A DNA stretch of 64,000 nt from Stenotrophomonas maltophilia (GCF_025642255.1 NZ_CP106759.1:2259501-2323500), one strand, 5' to 3'; numbered from the stretch's first letter, positions 44,583 to 53,901 are shown. A program made the numbers and translations. The notes: a model not told the origin generated them from the letters alone.

Positions 44583-47500
44583 TTACCACTGGATGCCGGC
44601 ACCGACGGCCACACCGGCCTCGCCACGGCTGTTGGTGGAGCCGCTGAACTTGTAGATCCAGCGGCCTCCTTCCGAGACACCGGACAGGCCCACCGCCACG
44701 CCCGATTCGCCGTTGTAGCTGCCGGCGGCGAACGAGGCCATGCTGCGACCCGCTTCGCTCGGCTGCGGCAGCGAGGCCGTGGCCATGGCCGAAGCGATGC
44801 CGGCCGAAGCGCGGTTGTCGGTCCTGCGCAGGTCACGCTCGAAGCCGCCCATGCGCTCGTCGGTATAGGCCTTCGACCAGTCCAGAGTCTGCGCCATGCC
44901 GGACTTCAGCTGGTCGACATTGACCGCGTCGGTGCCTGCCGTACCGGCGGCAACGTTGCGGACCGTCGTCGGGCCGCTGGTGCTGCTGCCGAGAGTGACA
45001 CTGTTGAAGTTGGTGGCTCCGTTGACGGTGGTGTCGTAGCGGATGGTGCCCTGCTGCGAGGCCTGCAGCTGCCGCACGTTGACCGCATCGGTGGCCTGGG
45101 TGCCGTCTGCCACATTGACCACCTGCCGTTCGGCGCCGCTGGCCCCCACCGAAACCGTGTTGGCACGGTTGGCCACCGACCCTGCGCCCAGGGCCACCGA
45201 GTTGTCGGCCTGTGCCTGCGAGCCGTTGCCCAGGGCCGTCGAGTTGGCACCGGCGGCCGTCGATCCTGCACCACCGGCTGCGGAATTGGCGCCCGTCGCG
45301 GCCGGATCGGCCAGGTTGTTGCTGTTGTTGGCGCGGAAGCTGCCGGCGACGTTGGTGATGTTCTGGATCTTCTGGTCGGTGTAGGCCTTGGACTGATCGA
45401 TGGCATAGTTCACGCCATTCTTCAGCTGGCCGACATTCGTCGCGTCGTGATCGTCCGAGCCGTCGGCAACGTGGGTGATCTTGCGTTCACTGCCGCTGCT
45501 GCCGACCGACACTTCGCCTGCCGAATTGCTGGCACCCGTCTGACCATAGGCACCGGTATAGCCGCTCTGCGCGCCGACGCTGGCCACCGAGCCGGCACCC
45601 AGTGCCACGCTGTTGTCCGCGCTGGCGTTGGCACCGTTGCCGACTGCCACGGCCGAAGCACCTGCCGCACTGGCCTGCGGACCCACCGCCAGCGCCTCCG
45701 CACCTGCCGCAGCGGCCGCCGCGGCGCTGGAGTTCACTGCCAGGTACGGGCTGCCGCCACCGTTGGTGATGCGCTGGTTGAGCACCCTCAGCGAACCGTC
45801 CACCGCGGAGAACGCTGCGGTGACGTTGCTGTAGTCGTTGGCGGTCAGGGTGCCGTCGGTGGCGATGCTGGAGATGCTGAACGACGGCGCGGTCCACAGA
45901 TTGGTGGTGCCGTCGAAGGCCGTGCTGCCGCCGAAGTAGTTGGCGATGGTCGAGTTCGTGCTGAACAGCTGGTCGCCGGTGATGGCGTCGCTGCTGCCTG
46001 CAAGGATGCTGCCGGCCGCCACGTTGGTCACCTTCACCGCACCCGTGCCGGTACCGCTCAGGGTGACCGTGTTGACGACGTTGCCACTGCCATCGACATC
46101 GTACTTCACCGCGCGCTTGTCGATATCGTCGGTCTGGTCGGCGACATTGGCCAGCGAATTGCTGACCGCGTCGAAGGCGGTGCCGACGTCGTTGTAGCTG
46201 CCCTGGCTGATGGTGCCATTGGCGGCGATGTTGTTGATCGTGTAGGTCGGCGCGGTCAGCACACCGGCCGCATTGACCGCCGCGCCGCCCCCGAGATGGG
46301 TGGCGACAGCCTGGTTGGCAGCGAACAGCTGGGCACCATTGATGGCTTCGGTGCTCGTGGCGCTCACCTGGCCCGGGCCGAGGTTGCGCAGCGTGGTCGC
46401 CGTGCCGCCCTGACCCAGCGTGGCGCTGGCGTAGTTGACGCTGCCATCGCCATTGAGGTCGTAGCGCAGCGCGCCTTCCTCCGAGGCCTGCAGCTGGCCC
46501 AGGTTCACCGCATCGGTGGCAGCCGTACCGGCGGCCAGATTCGTCACCTGGCGTTCGGCACCCGCGGCACCGATCGACACGCTGTTCGCACGATCAGCCA
46601 GGCTGCCGGCACCGACCGCGATCGCGTTGGCCGCCGTGGCGCGGGCGTTGGTACCGACCGCGATGGAGTCGGCACCGGTGGCCACTGCCTCCACGCCCGT
46701 GGAGTTCACCCGCAGGTACTTGGTGCCGCCGTTGCGGATATCGTTGATCTGCGTGTTGAGATTGACCAGCGAGCCGTCGACGGCGTCGAAGGCATCGGTC
46801 GCATTGTTGTACAGGCCCTGCGCGATGGCGCCGTCGGTGGAGATCGTGCTGATCTCGAACAGCGGCGCGGTGAAGGCGCCACTGACCGGATCGAAGGCGG
46901 TGATGCCACCGAAGAAGCCGGCGATGGCGGCGTTGGTGATGGCCAGCTGCCCGCCGTTGACGGCTTCCAGGCCGCCGGCGGTCACCGCACCCGCGGCGAG
47001 GTTGCCGATGGTGGTGATACCGGTGCCGTTGCCGAGCGTGACGCGGCGATAGTCCGGATTGCCTGCGCCATCGACGTCGTACATCACCGCGCCGGCCGAA
47101 ACATCATCGATCAGGCTGATCGCGCCCTTCAACTGGGCGACGTTGACCGCATCGGTATTGGCGCTACCCGCAGCCAGGTTGGTGATCTGGCGCTCGCCAC
47201 CGTTGGCGGTACCCACCGAAACTTCACCGGCAGAGACCTGGGCGGCGGTCAGGCCATAGGCGCTGTAGCTGGCCTGTGCGCCGCGCAGCGCAGCAGAACG
47301 GTAGCCCAGTGCCACCGAATTGGCCTGGTTCGAGGTCGCCTCCGCACCCAGCAGGGTCTGGCCGTTGGCAGTACCCACCGCGCTGTCGCCGACAATCACC
47401 GAGTGGCCCATGCGCGCGGCGTAGTCCGCAGTCGGCACGCCGGTTGGATTGGTGGGATCGTTGGGACCGGCTCCCGGGAACGCCACGTTGGCATCCACCT

Positions 47501-50500
47501 TCGGCAGCTCATGGCGGGCATTGGCGCCGATCACCACTTCCTTGGAGCCGTTGGCGAAGGCACCGTCACCCATCAGCACCTGGTAATCCTGTGCGGCGTT
47601 GACCGCCCAGCAGGAGATGTCGGCCAACGCGATATCCAGGCACTTGGCGGCCCATGCCGGCGAATCGGTCGGCAGCAGCAGGCCCAGCAGGCCACCGGGG
47701 TTGCCGTTGTTGATGTTGTAGATGTAACTGTCGGAGGTGACGCCACCGATCAGGGTCAGGTGCGAGCTGCCACCGGTCACCGCGCCGCCCAGGCCATTGA
47801 GGGTGCTGCCGACCGGTGACAGGTTCACGACCGGCAGGCCGAGCACGTTGACCGTGGAGTAGGCCTGCATCACGTTCGCATTGCTGAGCTTGAGATTGCC
47901 GTTGTGCAGATAGCCGTCACCGCCGAACAGGCTGCTGGTCGTCGGGCCGATCAGCTGGCCGACGTTGCCGACCAGGCCACCGGTACCGATGATGAGTCCC
48001 GCATTCGGATCAGCCGGAGCGGGTGCCTTCGGGCTGTCCGGCGGAATCGCCGAGGGCTGGGTCAGGCCCAGGCCACCCAGCGTGCCGCCCACCAGCCCGC
48101 CGACTGCGCCGCCGAGATTGTTGACGGTACCGTTGAGGTTGCCCTCCAGCAGGTTGCCCACCGCACCGCCGACGTTGCCGAGCGTGCCGGTGAGTACGCC
48201 GTCCAGCCCGCTGCCCGGCGTGGTGCTGCCACCCCCGAGCAGGCCACCGACAACGCTGCCGACCGAGCCGACCGTATTGTTGAGTGCACCGCCCACGGCA
48301 CCTCCGATGGTGCCGACGGTGCCGTTGAGCACACCACCCACCGCACCACCGACTGCGCCGACCGTGCCGTTGAGCACGCCTCCGACTGCACCGCCGACTG
48401 CGCCCACGGTGCCGTTCAAAGCACCGCCTACGGCGCTGCCGACTGTGCCAACGGTGCCGTTCAGCGCACCGCCGACTGCACCGCCGACCGCGCCGACAGT
48501 TCCATCCAGGACGCCACCGACTGCACCTACCGTACCGTTCAACGCGCCGCCTACCGCGCTGCCGACCGTGCCGACCGTGCCGTTCAGCGCACCGCCGACT
48601 GCACCGCCGACCGTGCCGACAGTTCCATCCAGGACGCCGCCGACCGCACCAACAGTGCCGTTCAACGCGCCACCCACAGCACTGCCAACCGTGCCAACCG
48701 TGCCGTTGAGCGCACCGCCAACGGTGCCGACGGTTCCATCGAGGACACCGCCGACTGCACCTACGGTGCCGTTGAGCGCGCCACCGACTGCACCACCGAC
48801 AGTGCCGGTGGTTCCATCGAGGACGCCACCTACGGCACCCACGGTACCGTTCAAAGCGCTGCCTACGGCGCTACCGACCGTGCCGACCGTGCCGTTGAGC
48901 GCGCCACCCACCGCACCACCGACGGTGCCGACGGTTCCATCGAGGACGCCGCCGACTGCACCCACCGTGCCATTCAAAGCGCCGCCTACGGCGCTACCAA
49001 CCGTGCCGACGGTTCCATCGAGGACGCCGCCAACCGCACCCACGGTGCCGTTCAACGCGCCGCCTACGGCGCTGCCGATCGTGCCGACCGTGCCGTTGAG
49101 CGCGCCACCCACCGCACCACCGACGGTACCGACGGTTCCATCGAGGACACCGCCAACCGCACCCACGGTGCCGTTCAACGCGCCGCCTACGGCGCTGCCG
49201 ATCGTGCCGACCGTGCCGTTGAGCGCGCCACCCACAGCACCACCGACGGTGCCGACGGTTCCATCGAGGACGCCACCTACAGCACCTACGGTGTTGTTCA
49301 ACGTGTCGCCCAGGGAACCACCGACGTTGCCGACGGTGCCGTTCAGTACACCGCCCACCGCACTGCCGACCGTACCGACAGCACCGTGGAGCGTGCCGCC
49401 TACTGCGCCCACGGTGTTGTGCAGCGTGCCGCCCACTGCGCCACCCACGGTGCCGACAGTGCCGTTCAGTACACCGCTCACCGCACCGCCGACGGCGCCG
49501 ACGGTTTCGTGTAGCGTTCCGCCTGCTGCGCTGCCCACCGTGCCGACCACGTCGTGCACTACGCCACCCACCGCACCGCCGACCGTGCCGGCAGCTCCGT
49601 GAAGCGTGCCACCTACTGCGCCCACGGTGTTGTGCAGCGTGCCGCCCACTGCGCTACCTACGGTGCCGACGGTTTCGTGCAGCGTCTCGCCTGCTGCGCT
49701 GCCCACCGTGCCGACTACGCCGTGCACTACGCCACCCACCGCACCGCCAAGATCGCCCAGGGCGCCGTGATGCAGGCCTCCGAGACCGAGCGTGCTGGCC
49801 TGCGCACTCACGACGGTCCGGCCCGCGAGCTTCAGGTTGCGATCGGCCACCACGTCCTGGCCACCCGGGCCCTGCACGCGCACCTTGCCGGCGACGCCTG
49901 CATCGAACGCCGCCGTGATCGCCCGATCATCGGTCTCGCCCGGCAGTTCTTCCTTGGCGGGCAAGCTCACCGCTGCGGTTGCGGAGGCCTTGCCCTGGCC
50001 CTCGATTCGATGTCCGGCGATGGCCAGATGCGAGTCGGCGTTGCCGTCGATGCCGGCCTTCAACCCGGACAATCCCTGCGAGGACGTCGTGATGCCCGCT
50101 GCCGCCCTGGCGCCGGCACCCACCGATGCCACCGGAGCGCCTGCGATGCCGACCCTGGCCTTTGCCTTCGCATCGGCTGTCAGCCCCAGCGGCGAAGCGG
50201 CACCGGAGGAAACGTTCGCTGCCAGTGAGGTATCCACCTGGGTACCCGCTCCGATGCCGAGCTGGGCCCGCACATCAGCGGCCAGGGCTGGCGTGGGCAC
50301 GTGCTGCGGCGATGCGTTCGCCCCCAGCTTCACCTGCACGGCGGCCGGCAGGACATCGCGCACCAGCGGCAGCGAGGTCGTGCTCAACTGCAGGCCCACA
50401 CGCGTATCGGCACTGATCGCAGGCGTCGCCTGCGCCTGTCGCGCGGCTGCGGCCAGGGCGACTTCGGCATCGACCTTCACCGGCAAGGTCTGGGTGTACT

Positions 50501-50726
50501 TGGCCGCCAGCGCCTGCAGATCGCGCAGCGACTGGTTGGATTCGGTTGCGGATGCCGGCCCGCTGGCCAGCACGCACAGCAGTGCAAGCGCAAGGGCGCT
50601 GGGCGTCAGCAGGGAGGTGCGCGGATCGCGTGATGCGGTGCCGCCGCTATCGCCGGTGGCCAGTTCCGAGGCCACAACCAGAGCATTGAGCTGGCGGTTC
50701 CATACACGCCGGTAGATGCGGTTCAT
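44583..50726 (-). CDS. Giant trimeric autotransporter adhesin (type Vc)
   Basis: A 2047-residue protein. It starts with an extended signal peptide region (MNRIYRRVWNRQLNALVVASELA). An N-terminal region of about 320 residues is followed by a low-complexity block, residues about 318-883 (DNA 48075-49770), made of Gly/Val/Ala-rich units of 11 or 15 residues. The C-terminal half has repeated YadA-like head (AVGTNARATAANAIAVGAGS) and neck/connector motifs (RQVTNLAAGTAATDAVNLGQL). It ends in a coiled coil and a YadA anchor (VAVGAGIQW). It should sit on the surface as a trimer and mediate adhesion or autoaggregation. ATG 50726 has GGGGGA seven bases upstream. Its partner lipoprotein follows; an AraC regulator precedes it. 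Confidence 0.93.
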   Translation of the reverse strand: MNRIYRRVWNRQLNALVVASELATGDSGGTASRDPRTSLLTPSALALALLCVLASGPASATESNQSLRDLQALAAKYTQTLPVKVDAEVALAAAARQAQATPAISADTRVGLQLSTTSLPLVRDVLPAAVQVKLGANASPQHVPTPALAADVRAQLGIGAGTQVDTSLAANVSSGAASPLGLTADAKAKARVGIAGAPVASVGAGARAAAGITTSSQGLSGLKAGIDGNADSHLAIAGHRIEGQGKASATAAVSLPAKEELPGETDDRAITAAFDAGVAGKVRVQGPGGQDVVADRNLKLAGRTVVSAQASTLGLGGLHHGALGDLGGAVGGVVHGVVGTVGSAAGETLHETVGTVGSAVGGTLHNTVGAVGGTLHGAAGTVGGAVGGVVHDVVGTVGSAAGGTLHETVGAVGGAVSGVLNGTVGTVGGAVGGTLHNTVGAVGGTLHGAVGTVGSAVGGVLNGTVGNVGGSLGDTLNNTVGAVGGVLDGTVGTVGGAVGGALNGTVGTIGSAVGGALNGTVGAVGGVLDGTVGTVGGAVGGALNGTVGTIGSAVGGALNGTVGAVGGVLDGTVGTVGSAVGGALNGTVGAVGGVLDGTVGTVGGAVGGALNGTVGTVGSAVGSALNGTVGAVGGVLDGTTGTVGGAVGGALNGTVGAVGGVLDGTVGTVGGALNGTVGTVGSAVGGALNGTVGAVGGVLDGTVGTVGGAVGGALNGTVGTVGSAVGGALNGTVGAVGGVLDGTVGAVGGAVGGALNGTVGTVGSAVGGALNGTVGAVGGAVGGVLNGTVGAVGGAVGGVLNGTVGTIGGAVGGALNNTVGSVGSVVGGLLGGGSTTPGSGLDGVLTGTLGNVGGAVGNLLEGNLNGTVNNLGGAVGGLVGGTLGGLGLTQPSAIPPDSPKAPAPADPNAGLIIGTGGLVGNVGQLIGPTTSSLFGGDGYLHNGNLKLSNANVMQAYSTVNVLGLPVVNLSPVGSTLNGLGGAVTGGSSHLTLIGGVTSDSYIYNINNGNPGGLLGLLLPTDSPAWAAKCLDIALADISCWAVNAAQDYQVLMGDGAFANGSKEVVIGANARHELPKVDANVAFPGAGPNDPTNPTGVPTADYAARMGHSVIVGDSAVGTANGQTLLGAEATSNQANSVALGYRSAALRGAQASYSAYGLTAAQVSAGEVSVGTANGGERQITNLAAGSANTDAVNVAQLKGAISLIDDVSAGAVMYDVDGAGNPDYRRVTLGNGTGITTIGNLAAGAVTAGGLEAVNGGQLAITNAAIAGFFGGITAFDPVSGAFTAPLFEISTISTDGAIAQGLYNNATDAFDAVDGSLVNLNTQINDIRNGGTKYLRVNSTGVEAVATGADSIAVGTNARATAANAIAVGAGSLADRANSVSIGAAGAERQVTNLAAGTAATDAVNLGQLQASEEGALRYDLNGDGSVNYASATLGQGGTATTLRNLGPGQVSATSTEAINGAQLFAANQAVATHLGGGAAVNAAGVLTAPTYTINNIAANGTISQGSYNDVGTAFDAVSNSLANVADQTDDIDKRAVKYDVDGSGNVVNTVTLSGTGTGAVKVTNVAAGSILAGSSDAITGDQLFSTNSTIANYFGGSTAFDGTTNLWTAPSFSISSIATDGTLTANDYSNVTAAFSAVDGSLRVLNQRITNGGGSPYLAVNSSAAAAAAAGAEALAVGPQASAAGASAVAVGNGANASADNSVALGAGSVASVGAQSGYTGAYGQTGASNSAGEVSVGSSGSERKITHVADGSDDHDATNVGQLKNGVNYAIDQSKAYTDQKIQNITNVAGSFRANNSNNLADPAATGANSAAGGAGSTAAGANSTALGNGSQAQADNSVALGAGSVANRANTVSVGASGAERQVVNVADGTQATDAVNVRQLQASQQGTIRYDTTVNGATNFNSVTLGSSTSGPTTVRNVAAGTAGTDAVNVDQLKSGMAQTLDWSKAYTDERMGGFERDLRRTDNRASAGIASAMATASLPQPSEAGRSMASFAAGSYNGESGVAVGLSGVSEGGRWIYKFSGSTNSRGEAGVAVGAGIQW
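48075..49770 (-). repeat. In-gene tandem repeats of 45 and 33 bp coding for 15- and 11-residue units
   Basis: About 37 consecutive units, of type GTVGTVGGAVGGALN (15) or GTVGAVGGVLD (11), without other lengths in the core. Many are nearly identical at DNA level, so copy number may vary between strains by slippage or recombination. Confidence 0.9.
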
Positions 50727-50823
50727 GAGCATTTCCCCCGTAGGCGAACAACTTGAATGACAGTGGACTTGCCGCTAGGCAGGTGACTGACATTTCAACG
50801 GTTCGCGGAGGCGTGGCGCACTT

Positions 50824-50882
50824 CAATCCGGCAGGGCAATCGCGCAATCCGGCAAATCCACGGCCGGATTCGGCAGCCGGAT
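50824..50882. promoter_or_regulatory. Cluster of four ATCCGGC sites upstream of the adhesin gene
   Basis: ATCCGGC occurs at 50826-50832 and 50847-50853 (direct, 21 bases apart, within identical CAATCCGGCA 10-mers) and inverted as GCCGGAT at 50863-50869 and 50876-50882. The cluster lies 100-156 bases upstream of the adhesin ATG. Direct repeats two helical turns apart suit an AraC-type activator, and an AraC gene lies next to it. Confidence 0.5.
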
Positions 50883-50927
50883 ATGCAAAACCGGCAGCAA
50901 TGCCGTGAAAGCCCCTGTGGGGCAGAC

Positions 50928-51908
50928 TCAGGCCGGTTGGCCCAACTGCGCGGGTGCACGCATCAGGGTATCCCGCGGAAGTTCACCGAACACCTTCCGG
51001 TAATTGTCGGCAAAGCGGGAGAGATCCCACAGGCCACAGCTCAGCGCGATCGCCTTGACCGAACGCCTGCTGGAGTCGGCCATCGACAGGCTGCGGCAGG
51101 CTGCACAGAGGCGCAGCATGGACAGATAACGGTTGGGCGACGTACCGAACAGATCTTCAAATGCATAGCGCAGGCCACGCTCGCTGACACCGGCGGCGTC
51201 GCAGATTTCATTCATGTATATATTGCGACGCAGGTTGAGCCGCATGAAATTCTCGGCGCGCTGGGCGATCAGGTAATGCGTACGCCGTGCGCGGCTGCAC
51301 CCCGGGCGATCGACGGCACCGGCACCCAGCAGGGCCTGGATGTGCTCATGCAGCAGCCGCTCGGTTTCCTCCGGCTGCAGGCTGGCACCCTGCCCCAGCT
51401 GCTGGTGCAGCTGCTGGTAATGCAGCGCCAGCGGGGCGTCATCACCGGACAGATTGAACAGCGAGAGCGCCTGTCCCGCCGGCGGCGTGCTGCGCAGGCT
51501 CAGTTCGGTCAGCTTGCGCTGCACGCGGGATACCGGCACCAGCATCAGGGTCAAGCGGGTACCGGGGCTGAGGGTGAATTCACTGATGCCTTCGGGAAGC
51601 ACGGTCAACGCCATCCCGGCCGCCAGCGGTACGCCATGGCACCAGCTCACCGCCTCGTCGGTGGCCTGCAGATACCCCAGCATCGCCCAGTCCGGCGGCA
51701 GCATGAAGCGGCCACGGCAATGGAATCCGCAGCTGATGCTGCAGAACAGGGCTTCCTCATGCACGCGCGAAGCGAACGCCGCGCGCGGACCATTGCCGTC
51801 GAGCAGCAACAGTTCCACATCGCATACGCGAAGCACACCGCTCAGCGTGGCCAGGTCGATCGACCGGAGCTCGCCGTCGTCGCTGTCAACCACCCCACCA
51901 TCAACCAT
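50928..51908 (-). CDS. AraC-family transcriptional regulator
   Basis: A 326-residue AraC regulator with a C-terminal double HTH (NLRRNIYMNEICDAAGVSERGLRYAFEDLFGTSPNRYLSMLRL near residue 228, then the second HTH VKAIALSCGLWDLSRFADNYRKVFGELP). The N-terminal domain is of the type found in FeaR/OruR-like regulators, with no recognised ligand. It is read in the same direction as the adhesin gene, 201 bases upstream of it, and probably regulates it through the repeated ATCCGGC sites. Confidence 0.85.
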   Translation of the reverse strand: MVDGGVVDSDDGELRSIDLATLSGVLRVCDVELLLLDGNGPRAAFASRVHEEALFCSISCGFHCRGRFMLPPDWAMLGYLQATDEAVSWCHGVPLAAGMALTVLPEGISEFTLSPGTRLTLMLVPVSRVQRKLTELSLRSTPPAGQALSLFNLSGDDAPLALHYQQLHQQLGQGASLQPEETERLLHEHIQALLGAGAVDRPGCSRARRTHYLIAQRAENFMRLNLRRNIYMNEICDAAGVSERGLRYAFEDLFGTSPNRYLSMLRLCAACRSLSMADSSRRSVKAIALSCGLWDLSRFADNYRKVFGELPRDTLMRAPAQLGQPA

Positions 51909-52138
51909 GACAGTGTCGTCCCCCGTTGGTCAGCTGCCCGCCGCAACCCCCACTGCCCTACAGGTGCGCGCGGTTTCCAAGAGCATCATCCGTTGCCGTG
52001 ATGGATGCGGCCACTGGCCGGCTCCACCTTGAAAGTACCAAACCTTGAATACGAGTATGCCCGATAATCCACGCAGGTAAACAGGTCGCACGGGAATACA
52101 GCAACCCGCGCCCGGCGTGAAGGAAATGTGGGCGCCAG

Positions 52139-52154
52139 TGGCACGATTCTCGCA
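52139..52154 (+). promoter_or_regulatory. Sigma-54-like promoter element TGGCACGATTCTCGCA
   Basis: TGGCACG-N4-TCGCA matches the -24/-12 consensus TGGCACG-N4-TTGCA with one mismatch. It points towards flp, 445 bases downstream, implying a long leader if used. A chance match is possible. Confidence 0.35.
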
Positions 52155-52443
52155 TGCGTTAACCCGGGTCACATTATTAACATCACGATGAATCGTTACG
52201 CCTGGGAACGGCGCTTCATCACAGAATAAGCAACCGATTATCAGGAATAAGAGATTCCTGCCGAATTTGCATATAGGTTCCGGTTGCACCCGGCCGCCAT
52301 TCAGGCAAAGTCGGTATCACGGTGATCGAACCGCTCCGATGCGGTCACACCCAGGGGACAGCATGACGATGCACACGCTGCTCGATGACGTTGCGACCAC
52401 CGGCCTGGTGCCGCGCGGTCGCACATGCGCGGTCGCTGCACTC

Positions 52444-52505
52444 CCTGGCGGAGATCACCCTGCTTTAGCGATGCGGGACAGTCCCGCATTGCCACCTCCG
52501 CCAGG
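52444..52505. other. Nested inverted repeat upstream of flp
   Basis: Outer arms CCTGGCGGAG (52444-52453) and CTCCGCCAGG (52496-52505) enclose a second perfect hairpin ATGCGGGAC-A-GTCCCGCAT (52471-52489). It could be a folded leader RNA, a terminator/attenuator or a small RNA about 95 bases before the pilin start. Confidence 0.55.
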
Positions 52506-52598
52506 ATGGCAGAGGTCCATGGACGGTCCCGACGGAGTCGGGCAACCGGCCGATGCAGGTGTCTTGTTGCCATTGACAGGTAGAGGGAGACAACCGTC

Positions 52599-52778
52599 AT
52601 GAACGCTTCCATCCGCAAGTTCCTGAAAGAAGAAGATGGCGTGACCGCGCTCGAATACGGGCTGCTGGCCGCTGTGATCGCCGGCATCCTGATTGCCGTG
52701 GGCCGCACCCAGATCACGGCATTCTTCACCACGCTGTTCACCCGCCTTTCGGCAATCGCCACCGAAGCAACCACCTGA
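52599..52778 (+). CDS. flp: Flp/Fap-type pilin
   Basis: A 59-residue prepilin: short basic leader (MNASIRKFLKEEDG), then the conserved cleavage and Glu region G|VTALEYGLLAAVIAG and a single hydrophobic helix. It is the major subunit of the thin Flp pilus assembled by the Tad machine, after processing by TadV. AGGGAGA lies ten bases before the ATG. Placed as the first gene of the Tad cluster, with a 104-base gap to tadV. Confidence 0.93.
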   Translation: MNASIRKFLKEEDGVTALEYGLLAAVIAGILIAVGRTQITAFFTTLFTRLSAIATEATT

Positions 52779-52882
52779 GCGACCTGCGGACGCACCACCG
52801 CTGGTCGCGCCATCCGCGACCACGGTGGCCGCAGGCCGGGATGCGGTTGCAGACGGTCCAGTGACGGACGAAGGGGAGTGCG

Positions 52883-53428
52883 ATGACACTGCTGGGACTA
52901 TTGGCCATCGGTGTGTGCCTGCGGATCGCGATCAGCGATCTGTATGCCCGCCGGGTGCCCAATGCCTGGCTGCTGGCGGCGTGCGCATTCGCAATACCTC
53001 TGCTCGTCGCCGGGCAATTTGGTGAGCCACGACTGCCCTGGCCGGCGCACCTGCTCGGTGCCGTTGCCGGCTTGCTCGCGCTCCTGCCCTTCTACGCACT
53101 ACGCTGGATGGGCGCAGGCGACGTGAAATTCTTTGCCGTGCTCGGCCTGCTGCTGGGATGGCATGCCTTGCTGCCGATATGGGTAGTGGCCAGCCTTGCC
53201 GCCGGCGCCCACGCAGTGGCGATCCTGCTCGGGCGTCAGCTGGGCATGCACCTGCCGATGCGCGTGCAGCTGCAGGTATCGCGCGCCAGCGAGCAATGGC
53301 AGACGCACCCCGCATTGCGCGGAATGGAGGCTGCCCGCCAGGGGCGCCGCGGCATTCCCTATGCGGCCTACCTCGCATTGGCGGCGATCGGCTGGCTCCT
53401 GGCCACGACCTACGGAGGTCTCGCATGA
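52883..53428 (+). CDS. tadV: Prepilin peptidase TadV/CpaA
   Basis: A 181-residue A24-family aspartic peptidase with hydrophobic helices. The catalytic Asp pair is in ISDLYARRVPN near residue 19 and GAGDVKFF near 78. It cuts the leader from Flp and the TadE-like pseudopilin. The C-terminal GIPYAAYLALAAIGW segment is typical. Its stop overlaps the tadE start (ATGA). Confidence 0.9.
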   Translation: MTLLGLLAIGVCLRIAISDLYARRVPNAWLLAACAFAIPLLVAGQFGEPRLPWPAHLLGAVAGLLALLPFYALRWMGAGDVKFFAVLGLLLGWHALLPIWVVASLAAGAHAVAILLGRQLGMHLPMRVQLQVSRASEQWQTHPALRGMEAARQGRRGIPYAAYLALAAIGWLLATTYGGLA

Positions 53429-53901
53429 ACACCCTCGGTCCGCGGCGCCAGCGTGGCGTGGTTGCCGTCGAATACGCGCTGATGATGATCCTCGGCCTGG
53501 TGCCGCTGCTGCTGTTCACTTTTTCCGGCGTGCTGATCATGGCTGCCCAGCAGACGCTTGCAACGGCCGCTGCCGAAGGCGCGCGCGCATCGCTGCGCTT
53601 CGGAACCGCCAACGAACGGCGCACGGCCGCGTGCGTCGCGGCACGCCAGTCGATGCAATGGCTGCTGCAGTTCTCAAGGCAGAACCCCGACTGCAGCGCC
53701 GGCGGCACCGGTCCGATCCAGGTCTCGGCGCAGGCGCCCTGCGCGGGCATGGCAACCGCGCAGTGCATGACGGTCACCGTCCGCTACGACTATGCCGCCC
53801 ACCCCTTTTTCCCCGGCACCGCCACGCTTTACGGCTGGGTGATGCGGGCCCCCATCCGCAGCGTCGCGGTCGCCCAGCTCGACCTCGGCTCCGGCAACTG
53901 A
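53425..53901 (+). CDS. tadE: TadE-like pseudopilin
   Basis: A 158-residue protein: basic N-terminus, then RQRGVVAVEYALMMILGLVPLLLF, the TadE-like prepilin-type membrane helix with conserved Glu. The rest is a small periplasmic domain with four Cys, possibly two disulfides. It should be processed by TadV and act as a minor pseudopilin. The start is fixed by the ATGA overlap with tadV; the open frame upstream is a tadV shadow. Confidence 0.85.
   Translation: MNTLGPRRQRGVVAVEYALMMILGLVPLLLFTFSGVLIMAAQQTLATAAAEGARASLRFGTANERRTAACVAARQSMQWLLQFSRQNPDCSAGGTGPIQVSAQAPCAGMATAQCMTVTVRYDYAAHPFFPGTATLYGWVMRAPIRSVAVAQLDLGSGN

Larger units (their letters stand above)
51909..52598. other. 690-base intergenic region before the Tad cluster
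   Basis: No convincing gene. The region is less GC-rich than its surroundings around 52150-52290. It contains a sigma-54-like element (52139-52154), a nested inverted repeat (52444-52505), and probably the promoters of both the AraC gene and the flp-tad cluster. A plus-strand frame at 52267-52602 has no coding character and overlaps the inverted repeat. Confidence 0.6.

Noticed and set aside
44541-49602. Very long plus-strand open frames across the adhesin gene, including a Pro/Thr/Val repeat protein and a 1092-residue frame
   Set aside because: They lie antisense to the trimeric autotransporter and arise from its GC-rich repeats. No start context or known domains; the minus-strand reading has ESPR, YadA heads and anchor.
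48075-49770. Regular repeats that could look like a CRISPR array or satellite DNA
   Set aside because: Repeat units are multiples of three, keep an open frame and have no unique spacers; they code for the adhesin stalk.
52267-52602. 111-residue plus-strand frame before flp
   Set aside because: It runs through the nested inverted repeat, is Pro/Gly/Arg-rich without domain, and overlaps the flp start.
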